NCBI GenBank assembly: GCA_914767715.1
Contig: OU612068.1
Span: 20,026,001 to 20,090,000, forward strand
Length of the DNA: 64,000 nucleotides
DNA from: Membranipora membranacea
Taxonomy: Eukaryota > Bryozoa > Gymnolaemata > Cheilostomatida > Membraniporidae
Direction of reading: 5' to 3'
Below the pieces are notes generated by a model. The model had not been told where the DNA came from. It searched no databases and saw only the letters and a list, made by a program, of their open reading frames with translations. This document shows, piece by piece, positions 26,601-35,507 of this stretch. The translations under genes and the position numbers were made by a program. The first letter of the stretch is position 1, and the number at the start of each line of letters is the position of its first letter.

Positions 26601-29600
26601 CGAGACAATGTATTGAAGGGATATATTTTCTCAATTTTGAGATAGTAGAGTTGTCCACTCTGGCAAGATTCTCAATTTTCTCAATTATTCTCAATTTTAG
26701 GTGAAAGTATAGTGGATCTCTGGGCGGCCTGTCACGCGGGAGACCAGGGTTCGATTCCCTGTCACGGAGATCTTTTGCCTTCCCCAGGCTCCAGCCATCT
26801 GTGAGGGATAACACTCCAATGTGCAAGAATCAACACTCAACCTGCCAAAAATAGTCAACAATCCTATACATAGACCGCAAATGACCCAAGATAGTTCAAC
26901 ACAACAGTGCAAAAACACAGTGGGAGACTGTTCCAGAGGTAACGGAGTTATTTCACCGTTCAACGTCTTTTACTGACCATATGTGAGGTGATGAGAGAAC
27001 CAATTATAAAGCTACAGCAGGATCGCAAAGAATATGGATGTGCTTCCTTTCAAGAGGGCGATGCATGCTGTTTGTATTTACTTGGATACCAGTATTGCAG
27101 CACAGTTTTGTGGCAGCCTAATGCTATACGATAGGAGTCCAAAGTTGCAGTCTGATCGTTACAGATAATGACATTTGAGATTTTATCCAGGTTTAGTTCC
27201 TCGTACAGGAAGTTGTTTCTGATTTGGTGATGGCAAGCCATTTGCCTGAGCCAGGGCCCAAAATACTGACAGTCTACTGCTCGTTTGTATAGCCTCACAC
27301 ACAGTATAATGAGCCCTTTCTGACTCTTCAGAGAAAAAAGAGATTATCCCGTCGAAGCTCTAGTGTCACTACACCACAGAAGCCACCCAAGCCTATTAGA
27401 GTCTAATGAATATGATAGTCAGGAAAAGACTGTGCTACACTCAAAACAGCAATGAGAGGAGATGTTGGTGATAGCAAATGGAAAAGTAGCGTACCAATGG
27501 CCCCCAATCAAAGAATGTTTATGGATCAAACATTTATTATATATATCATTGTACTGATACCTTATATCATCGAAATATTGAGTTGAGTATGGGATAGCCC
27601 ATAAACATATAAATACTCTAGTACTTGTAGTATTTTCTTATAGTATACACAAATAAACTAATACTCATATTTATAATATTACTCTGCTCTGATAGAATAT
27701 ATGTTTATGGGATAGCCGGACAAAAGACTATTTGATATAAGCATATCCATCAGCCTAATCTCTCTCAAGTCAATATTCAACATAATAATTAAACGGTGGT
27801 CCACTACAGGACTTGCACCATTATCTAGCACCATATCTAGGGTAATAACATAGCACCCTATTCAGGCACAACGATAAATAAGTATGCAAGCTGTTTGAAT
27901 GATTGAATTATTATCCGTAAGCTGTTTAAATGAATAAATATCACAATGCCCTCATTAGTGGCATCCAATCACAAAGAACATAATGGGTATTTAAACAATG
28001 TAGGTCAACAAACTTAAGTGTGTTGCTAAGTAACAATCAATTGTCTCCTGACGTATACTACAGAATATACTCCGAAAATTAAAAAAAATATTGGATATAA
28101 TTAAACTGCAGATTATTTTGTTGTAGTTTTCCAAGAGAACAGACATTGGTGTGAATATGTTTTAACCCACATAGAATTTGGTAATCCATAATTATCAACA
28201 ATACAAATATTCAGATGGACATTATTCTGCCTGTATACATCCTAGATCTGGGGTCAAAAGCAAAATGTTAATAGAAGTTATCGCTTCTCGGCCTATTGGC
28301 TAAGATCAAAGTGTAGTATCTGTTCTAATCAGTTTAATATCTGATTCGTGGCACATTGTGTCACTATGATATTAATCTGATTTTTGTAACTAGGCGGCGC
28401 GCAGAGGCTTGCTTCGGCGCTGCCACGGGTTGTCTTGGTATTGCAGTACCTCCAAGCACGGCCCACTCCCCCACATCTGGGGGAACAATTAATCAAAGAA
28501 AAAGTCCCTCTACCCATCTAAGCATAAGTGCTGTAACTTTTATGAAGTTATTTGGTGTAATGTCGCCTCATACTTATTTCATGCACAAGCTTTGTTGGTT
28601 GACAACAAAGCTTGTCGAGGCAGCCTAGATAAGACCATGGGGAGATTTTGTTCATTTCAGGACCATCAAATTGAGATGTGATCTTCATGACTCTTCCCCT
28701 CTCTTTCAGTCGCCGATACAGTTCCTCCTGACTATCACATGTCCAGTAGTTGATTATGATTCGGAGAACAACAATTGGAACCGTACCCTCTCCATCGTAC
28801 AGATAGTGCTCGGACCGATGTTTTCAATATTCGCCGCAAACTTATACAGTAAGTGGAATATTTGACTCTTGATCTGTATTTGATGCTGTCTGCCAACAAG
28901 ATTCAAACAGCCACTCATAAAATAGCTTTAGCTAACTTCAAGTTTGGTGCAAATTTGTCTACCAAAGCCAAATTATAAAAATGATTATTTTGATGTATGG
29001 CTTTGCATTTCCTGACCTCTCAAAATCCTAGAAAGGTGGTTGACTGCATAAACCATCTAAACTGTTTAAACACATGTTGTTTGTTTGATGGCCAGCCATC
29101 ATTGTGATACCAAAGATTATAAATGGTTATTGGTAAGGATTTGCATAAGGACTGAAAATATGTGTGTACGTGAAACAGGATGAATGCAGTACAGATAAGT
29201 TATTTTATTCCTAGGTACACCATTAGGAGGCTCATTCCAGCTGTGGGCTCTATTTCTTATTCTGTCTGTAATAGCTGCTGCTCTGGCATTTCACTTCTCT
29301 AACAATGATGAACCACCAAAATGGCACTCTGTGAGTATTTCTTGGTCGTATTTATTATCGTAAGCTTTATTTAAGTAGTTATCATAGCCATTTTAAGTTC
29401 AATTATACCAGTCTTAATCATTTTTCATCTTTTCATTATGATATATTAGTTTTAGTCGAGAATTCAAATATATATATACTTTTATTGTCAATCTACAATC
29501 ATCATAAGTTAACTGTATGGTGTCAGAGTGTCCAAATAATCTTTTGTGCATCGAATCATGACAGGATTTGATACCAAGGACATAAGTGTTGCTGACTCCA

Positions 29601-31791
29601 AGGGTAATTTACATTGGCATCCACAAGGATCGAGCTCAGAAAACTGTTGAAAGTTACCGGAGTTGAATCTTGCAAAATGTTGTAAAATACTCCATGTAGC
29701 CACATAATACCTTGATTCGATATCAGTTTCAGAGAATTGCAATGCTTCTTTTTTTTTGTAGGCAATGGCATTCCTCGGATTCATAGTAGCTGTTGTATGG
29801 ATTTATTCAATAGCTAATGAGATTGTCAACCTGTTACAGGTGAGTAACAGCACCCAAAAATTTGAATATTTTTGACATCATTTGAAACATAAATGAAAAA
29901 AATCTTGCGTCAGGTTAGCTGACTGAATGTTCTTAGATCTGAAGTTGCATATTTTACCCTCTTTTTGTGCATGCTGATCGATGATCTCAATACTCCACTG
30001 GATACTAGACAAATTCATCAACTATTTGTAACTAGTCATAGAATTATCTCTATGTCATGATATAAATTGTGGTCAAGAAATTATAGTTGTGTGCCCCTGG
30101 TCAATGAGCTGATAATACTTAGCGGAGTGCATCTATGTTACATTCATTGTTTTTGTTTCAGCTATTTGGAGTGTTCTTCCAGATTAGTGACCCTATACTT
30201 GGATTGACACTGCTGGCCTGGGGAAACAGTATAGGCGGTAAGCTGTGTTTCTCACTCTCTTTTTTTTTTTAATTTGAGATGTGTCTGCATTTAGCCGTTT
30301 GTAAAAACTTGCATAACAGAGATTGTGGTTCAGTGCAAGATTAGAGCTCATTGTTTACAGTACCTCTTATGGCCACTGTTATCAGAATAGGAACGTCATG
30401 CCAACCTTCATGTGTTCTACCAAGGAACCAACTATAAATCCCTACATATGCATAACTATCTTACAACAACATAACAAATTGGTCAATGTGCTATAGAAGG
30501 AGAATCAGGAATTATTGCCGTTGTTGAAATAGGCTAGGGCTACCTCTTATTAGATGAAATTAAAAAAATCTCTTTGTTACAGATTTGATTGCGGATACAG
30601 CCTTAGCTAGAAAAGGTTTTCCGAGGATTGGAATATCTGCTTGCTTCGGTGGACCCCTATTCAGTATCCTTTATTTACTATATACACACACACACACACA
30701 CACACAGTCACTATAGTCAGTTCGGTGGTGTGCAGATGATTTTGATGAACACAAGTTGTCATGAATCACACCAAGTGTTTCTCTGATCAAAGTATAGGGT
30801 AGGAATCGATGCATCTGGCACAATATTTTCATTGGCATCTTTATTTTGAATTTTATACCTCGTTACAAAATTCCTTCTTTTACAACCTAATAACACTATA
30901 TACGTTTATCAAGACTCTGATTACCGAGTATTACACAAATTTATATATATTTATATATTCACACAAAATGTTATATTCTGTATAGCTCAGTTGATCTAAG
31001 ATACATCACAGTGTGCACATGTATTTCCTTAGCCAAATACTTTAGATCTCCTGCTTGGTGTCGGCATTCCTTTCACAATCAAATGTATCGGAAACGGAGG
31101 AACATTTGATGTAAGTACGCGTAACTCCAAAATGTGTACTTGAACGTTTTATATATTATATTTCACACTTCTTCCCGAATTGATGTAGAAAGCTTCCTGC
31201 TGCTCATATCTACAGAATAATAGATTTGCATACTTGCTTTGCCCTGACACAACATACAATACATGGTTATGATTAGTCCATAGATATATGTATATATTTG
31301 TCGTATACCAAGCATAAAATGCTCAGTCGTTGTCTTCTCTTGAATCGTTACGAGACCAGTGCTTTTTGGTTAATAATATAATATAATGATGTTAACAAAA
31401 ACGCTTGCATTGGAAACTCTGCAATCCTAATGATGTTAACATCAGGATTTCAGAGTTTCCAATGTCACTGACGTGATGACATTGAACTGAATAATGCAAA
31501 CCCTCACGTGCAATGAGAATTGGCAAAATGACATGCCCCTGGTTTTCCCACCTGTAATATCAGTTTGTTTCATCTTTTTATTTGCAGCTGAACTTTGACT
31601 TCACACAGATCGTTCTGACCGGAGGTTTGACCCTCAGTCTTCTCTCCACGTACTTCATAGCACCTTTTATACTCAAATTCTTCATGAAGAGATGGTTTGG
31701 TATTTACCTCATGTGTCTTTATGTGGCCTTCTTGGTCATTGCAATTCTCACAGAAGCCAATGTCATAAAAGTTGATGTATCATCCTGGTGA
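11601..31791 (+). CDS. SLC8B1: Mitochondrial sodium/calcium exchanger NCLX
   Basis: Seventeen coding exons: 11601-11672, 12365-12508, 13457-13509, 16024-16081, 16468-16585, 17041-17208, 17475-17612, 19093-19152, 19528-19617, 19974-20113, 28710-28848, 29215-29330, 29762-29839, 30162-30237, 30583-30663, 31046-31110, 31588-31791. All phases agree and give 599 residues (human 584). The family moves Ca2+ out of the mitochondrial matrix in exchange for Na+. Exon 1 encodes a hydrophobic leader. Then comes the Cys-rich CRDVYNATDKCNF and FADGGFVNY segment typical of NCLX. The alpha-1 repeat GVTLLAFGNGAPD is at about 110-122 and alpha-2 LTLLAWGNSIGD at about 473-484, followed by ACFGGPLFNLLLGVG. The N-rather-than-E alpha motifs separate it from plasma-membrane NCX. 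The loop has an unusual histidine cluster (about 282-291). Two introns carry U12-type signals. Intron 10 is about 8.6 kb and holds other genes. Confidence 0.95.
16082..16467 (+). other. U12-type AT-AC intron of SLC8B1 (intron 4)
   Basis: Reading phase and the family alignment force the join ...DNIA|GVTLLAF... . The intron then starts ATATCCTTTT, the minor-spliceosome 5' splice site, and ends with ...TTCCTTGACTGC...GCAC, with a U12 branch-site match (TTCCTTGAC) 12-20 nt before an AC acceptor. No GT donor near this exon end would keep the frame. Length is 386 nt, phase 0, directly before the alpha-1 repeat. Confidence 0.9.
18772..18832. repeat. 25-bp tandem repeat, two and a half units
   Basis: Two identical 25-bp units and the first ten bases of a third, in an SLC8B1 intron. 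Each unit contains the palindrome AGGAGTTAACTCCT, so each could fold as a small stem. No function is evident. Confidence 0.85.
21474..21502. mobile_element. Micro-hairpin insertion with 7-8 bp target repeat
   Basis: A perfect 29-nt palindrome with 14-bp arms (CAGAGACTATAGAT) and one central base. It is flanked by CTTGTACC at 21467-21474 and again at 21503-21510 (8 bp if the shared C is counted, otherwise 7). This looks like an inserted piece consisting only of two terminal inverted repeats. Confidence 0.7.
22013..22615 (-). CDS. TTC36: Tetratricopeptide repeat protein 36, intronless, nested in SLC8B1
   Basis: One uninterrupted frame of 200 codons on the strand opposite to SLC8B1, inside its intron 10. 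The N-terminus has the family signature ILESIFNPNTPF (residues 20-31). Three TPR-type helix pairs follow at about 59-92 (AAEEGEFDKALATFNEVI), 93-126 (AYNNRAQLYRLTGNVESAK) and 130-163 (FIQRAMIRRLEGDDDGCRAD). The end NLNPYAALCNTMLSEMM (168-184) is the most conserved TTC36 block. TTC36 (HBP21) is a small cytosolic TPR protein reported to bind Hsp70; its role is poorly known. The start at 22613-22615 is the only ATG before the conserved block. A single-exon gene nested antisense in an intron suggests a retroposed copy, but no poly-A remnant or target duplication was identified. Confidence 0.95.
   Translation of the reverse strand: MANLPSQQGRPGLNQRDQLILESIFNPNTPFDEVDTEGSNTQPLAEDATEVIDAELKALESQAVKAAEEGEFDKALATFNEVIERKPERAAAYNNRAQLYRLTGNVESAKSDLEMALVKSSEVGPAACQAFIQRAMIRRLEGDDDGCRADFSKAADLGSKFAKQQLVNLNPYAALCNTMLSEMMCKIKRGEPEDSGDVAA
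22874..22945 (+). tRNA. tRNA-Asp (GTC anticodon)
   Basis: The 72-nt sequence folds as a full cloverleaf: acceptor stem TCCGTGA with TCACGGA and discriminator G, a D arm with the A box TAGTATAGTGG, anticodon loop CTGTCAC with GTC, and a T arm with the B box GGTTCGATTCC. A T run at 22949-22952 would terminate Pol III. It differs from typical metazoan tRNA-Asp mainly in compensated acceptor and T-stem pairs, so it is probably functional. Confidence 0.93.
23465..23562 (+). pseudogene. Truncated tandem copy of the tRNA-Asp 5' unit
   Basis: The roughly 75 bp upstream of the intact tRNA, plus its first 25 bases, recur at an offset of 664 bp. Similarity stops within the D-arm/anticodon boundary, where GC-rich unrelated sequence begins. 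No anticodon or T arm remains, so it cannot make tRNA. The arrangement is a direct tandem duplication whose second unit is broken. Confidence 0.8.
23563..26704. other. Intronic stretch without recognised gene
   Basis: Part of SLC8B1 intron 10. Apart from the 56-bp hairpin near 26065 it has a purine-rich patch at 23575-23660 and AT-rich unique sequence. The open frames present are short and show no family features. Confidence 0.5.
26065..26120. mobile_element. 56-bp hairpin insertion with 8-bp target duplication
   Basis: An imperfect palindrome of about 56 bp with ends GTAACCTGTCTTGACAAGC and its inverted partner GTCAAGACAAGCTAC. CCACCTAA stands on both sides (26057-26064 and 26120-26127, one C shared). 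Similar ends (CCTGTCTTGACA-GC) occur near 50990 and, inverted, near 51577. No coding capacity. Confidence 0.65.
26705..27265 (+). pseudogene. Dispersed duplicate of the tRNA-Asp locus, broken tRNA
   Basis: The 3' half of the tRNA (26728-26769, including GTC anticodon and an intact T arm) and about 500 bp of its downstream flank repeat the sequence after 22945 with scattered differences and small indels. The A-box remnant AGTATAGTGG at 26705-26714 is followed by unmatched bases, so the D arm is destroyed. The T run after the tRNA is kept. It is a decayed copy of the whole locus rather than a separate gene. Confidence 0.75.
28280..28468 (+). ncRNA. RNU2: U2 spliceosomal snRNA
   Basis: The 5' end ATCGCTTCTCGGCC and GGCTAAGATCAAAGTGTAGT match U2 stem I and the branch-site recognition element (GTAGTA, 28313-28318). 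TCTGTTCTAATCAGTTTAAT and ATCTGAT form stem IIa, and a GATTTTTG Sm-type site lies near 28379-28386. The 3' part has the conserved stem-loop IV sequence TTGGTATTGCAGTACCTCCAA. The AAA in GATCAAAGTG is usual in invertebrate U2. Length is about 189 nt. It lies on the same strand as SLC8B1, within intron 10, and would be read from its own snRNA promoter. The 3' end is approximate. Confidence 0.92.
30664..31045 (+). other. U12-type GT-AG intron of SLC8B1 (intron 15)
   Basis: The donor reads GTATCCTTTA, the near-invariant U12 5' splice site. The 3' end has TTCCTTAGC followed within 15 nt by the acceptor TTTAG. The join gives ACFGGPLF|N|LLLGVG, which fits the family alpha-2 region exactly. An earlier-looking acceptor at CCTTAG would break the frame. 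Length 382 nt, phase 1. A CA repeat (30684-30706) lies inside it. Confidence 0.88.
31408..31464. repeat. 57-bp near-perfect palindrome in SLC8B1 intron 16
   Basis: Arms begin CATTGGAAACTCTG and end CAGAGTTTCCAATG around a GTTAAC centre with two or three mismatches. The flanks show no clear target duplication. It resembles the other hairpins in the window in form but not in end sequence. Confidence 0.6.
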
Positions 31792-32689
31792 GAAGTCTGG
31801 TGCCAGCGTAGGTAAGTATTTTCATCGTAGTATTATATGGAGTAGTTTTGTGTGCAGTAATTTCACTTTTTTATAGTTTGATTTTGCAAATGTCTTGTAT
31901 TATGAACGCATATTATTATTGATTTTCAGACTTTACTTTTGATCTCTTAGCTCACCCCAAACTGCTATAATATTTCAGCGTTCCCCAGTTTTGTATTTGA
32001 TAATTTTGATGGGAACTCAGAAAATCATCAACTGTTTTGTATCCTGAAGACAACTCCCCAGGTTCATGACAGCAACACAAACTGACCTATAATACCTTGT
32101 CATGCTCAAAACATAAGATCAGAGAATTCTCCAAAGATTGCATATAGTACATATTATATTTTTATTTTACTGCAGAGGAAATTATTTGGTGCTATATATA
32201 TATATATATATTTTGTCCCTCAAAGAATTGAGCTCAGTTTTCAACACTCTGCTCTTTATTTTTCCTCAAGCATAATAAAAGTGTAGTAATGATGAACTTA
32301 ACCTCTATTCGTGGAATATAAATAGGAAAAGAGGGTTTGAGTTGGTACCAGTAACATTCTATAACAATACATTATGTGCCACAATTATTGGCAGTGGTTT
32401 ATGAAATTAAGAATTTATGATTAATATTTATGTGATACTATATTTCAATTAAAAAAAAGGAAATAGTGTTGAAATTCATGGCTATGAAAAATTTCTAAGT
32501 AGCATAAGTTGTATTACAAGGCGCCTAGCTCCTATACATTGTAGAATATAACCCTAGGTGCAAAGCTCCCACTTAACTATGCTGTGCTGACCAATCAGGG
32601 CGTGATGGATAGAGAGTAGCGTAAAGTTATATGAATGTTAATAAAAGCACCATTTTAGCTAAGACATGATAATATCAGATGTCAGCTTC
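31792..32689. other. Convergent 3' interval SLC8B1 / CXorf65-like
   Basis: The two genes end toward each other about 0.9 kb apart. The interval holds 3' UTR sequence and a TA run at 32193-32210. No gene is seen. Confidence 0.6.
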
Positions 32690-35507
32690 TCAGCTTATCC
32701 TCACCCTTCTTCGACCCGATGAGCTCGCTGACTTCTTACCAGAGCTTTTACGCAGAGGTCTAGTATCCTCTTCTGTTGAGTTTTCTGCGGTGAGCAGTTC
32801 TTTGTTTTTGACAGCAGCTGCAATGAGATCTACAAACTTACTGCCACCTCGTTTCCCGGTTGATTCTAATATAGAGTTCAGTCCTTTCTTTGGTGTTGTA
32901 GGAGTTGGTGATTCTGAGATGGGTGGGCTCCCATTGATCTCTATGCCTTTTTTGCCCAGTGATGCCCATTTAGCTCTGATTTCTCTCGCTTGCGGTTTGG
33001 AGAGATCATGTAGCTTCACTATTGAGAAAAGATAGATAGAAAATAATGAAACTGAGAGCTCATCTACAAGGATGTGGAAGACATTTTTTCTCGAAAAACT
33101 GCTTTCCTAACCTTGATTGACGCATAAAATGCTTACAAACAAAACTATATTAGGAATGAATTGCTCCACTTGACTTTAAAGCAGGCCAAACTTGTTCAAA
33201 CTAGATTAATACTTACTTGCTAGATCAGGGTTCAGTTTGTCCAGATTTTGAAGCAGTGAAATGTACTGTGGATTTGGTTGTGATTCATCTAAAATTATAA
33301 AATCATTGTGGATGGGAACAGATGGTCAATTTGTCACCGTCAAAGCATAACATTTTACACAAAACATAAGAGACCAGTAGTCGAGCACCTCTCTGTTTTG
33401 CAAGTGCCACTGGGCTGCCAGCTCGCCTGCTACATACTCATGGCGACACCGTCTTTCATAACTTGAAAGTGACCACAATTTATCAATAGCTTTTCACCAA
33501 AACGTTTCTCAGTAGACAACCTACCATCAATGACCTTGACAAGGACATAAGATTCTCTCTCTTTGAGGCAGTCATCAGCGTAGATATGATCACTCTGTGA
33601 GATGTTCTGTAGTTCTCCCTTCCATGTAATCAGATCAATTCCACCTGTTCAAACAAAGAGGATTTTACGATAAGATTAGGACAAAGAGAATATTGTTGTT
33701 TACATAGTCAGCATTGGTGTGTGTATTATAAAATTCACTTCTTGGTTGAGGCAAGTGGTTCATAGTAGCTTAGCTTGACTGTCTGAGTTGGGTTGGGTGG
33801 TAAGTGTCCCCCACCCAGCCCGGACAGCCTGCCCAGGCTAGGTTCATGGGGTCCCACTTCTTTTCCATACTTGTTTCAAATAGTAGGTAGATTGAGAGAG
33901 AATTGTTTTGTGCGTGACAAGGCAACTGTAACGTTTGAGTTTCAGAATGTGGGCAGCGGAATTTTACACAATGCATGTTTGCTGTTCATGGCTGCCTGCA
34001 TTTGTTCTAATACTTTGTTTTCTTAATCTGATATTTATTGCAACACCATAATTATTTGCCTCACTAATAAATAAAGGTTTGTTAGCTAATAGCTAATATA
34101 TATGTCATAAACCACCAAGATTTTTAAAATTCTTAGAATATTGTTGCGGAGCTTGGGAAAGCATTTAGGCGGAAATCTATTTTGAGAAATAACAAAGGCA
34201 CCACACCAGTGATCCACTGGATCAGTTGTAAATATTTCTCTGTAGTCAAGACCCAGTCATAACATCCTAATTGGATATGAATAAGAAACGCCTCAGGCGT
34301 CACTAAGTTAAATTGGAATACTGTAGTAAAGTTGTTGCAATAAATAGAGTTAATCTCTTGCAATACGGTCTTTTTGTCAACAAAACAAGACCATGTAACT
34401 TACATTTCAGGTACTTTGTACGTGATTGACGTAAAAGCTTAGGACTACTTTTATGGGCCCTTTATCACATCTTACTCACACTTCATCTTTTCAATGAAAA
34501 AGATTTTGCAATTCTTTAGGTTCATTGAAAATTTGAGATGGGAGTAGATAACCCACTGCGCTGAAAATCAGGCCCTCTCTCCATTTCCCGATCTCTCAGT
34601 GGCCACGGATATTTCCAAAATAAGATAATATCCCAATTCATTTCTCAACTCATGCCATAGAATACTAGCCTCTTCGCGGGGCTTCTTTTTAAGTAGCCGT
34701 GTGACAAGGCTAAAAAATACATGTTGAGGGTGGCCTCCCCCTACCCCCGCCCGATATGTATCTTAGGACCCATGCCTCACCTTGAATGTTACCGCAGCCA
34801 CATCTTCTCTTAATCACCTCGAGTAGGATCAGTTTCTGACATTTGGAGTTAAATATTGCTGTTTGATTTTCTGAAAAGTTCAATAAAAAAGTTACGAACT
34901 GTCGAGTAATGCGTAATATTGTATTTACTTTATAAACATTAAAGTGCGTCATTATTTCAGTTCAGTTACCTAACTTCTCCCACAACATACTGAACTTTCA
35001 GTCTGTCCACATAATCTCTGAGGACAGAACAAACTTCCAATTATCCCACGTCATCAAAACTTGCTGTTATCCTGCATGTAAAGCCTGTTGCTGGAGACAT
35101 TAGCTAGCTGCTCAGTGAGCTCGTTTGCAAAAAAGTTGGTCTATTACATAAAATAATCACCATCATGTTTAACTTTGTTTCTCTTCAGTATCATAAAAAA
35201 ACATGAAAAGTATCTCTAATATTCAAATAAAACCCTATAATGGAGCGCCTTGTTCCACTCTCGCATTACATAAAGCGTGACAGAGATAAAAAAATTTAAT
35301 TATTTGCTGTGTCTGTCTATAAATAAAAAGAATCTATTTACCTATAGTCTGGTATACCTTACCTCCATATCGGACTTTGATGAGGCCTGTTCTAGTACAT
35401 GGTGCAGGTGCTGTAAACGGCCGGATCTCTTTGACACCAGAAAGCATATTCTCGACTCCAACCATCTTATTCTTAGCTGGTGTTGGCAAACTTAGCCTTT
35501 TCGTAAC
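32690..35507 (-). CDS. CXorf65-like protein
   Basis: Five coding exons in transcript order: 35363-35507, 34781-34870, 33525-33644, 33217-33288, 32690-33018. Phases agree across all four joins. The core reads LIKVRYGENQTAIFNSKCQ, LLEVIKRRCG, IDLITWKGELQNIS, SYVLVKVIDG and PQYISLLQNL. It follows the human CXorf65 layout (short beta strand, KHGDNQQFLVNT-like start, an LL--Y-RRK helix, IDLCDE, YYVCKV, F-PLLKN), a small ubiquitin-like fold of unknown function. The C-terminal 110 residues are basic and Ser-rich (SGKKSASSSGRRRVRIS) and probably disordered. The N-terminus extends about 40 residues before the core. The first exon is open to an acceptor at 35508-35510, so an upstream start exon may exist; the first in-frame ATG inside it is at 35463-35465. 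No biochemical role is known. Confidence 0.75.

Noticed and set aside
32679-33035. Plus-strand frame of 118 codons
   Set aside because: It is the antisense shadow of the last exon of the CXorf65-like gene.
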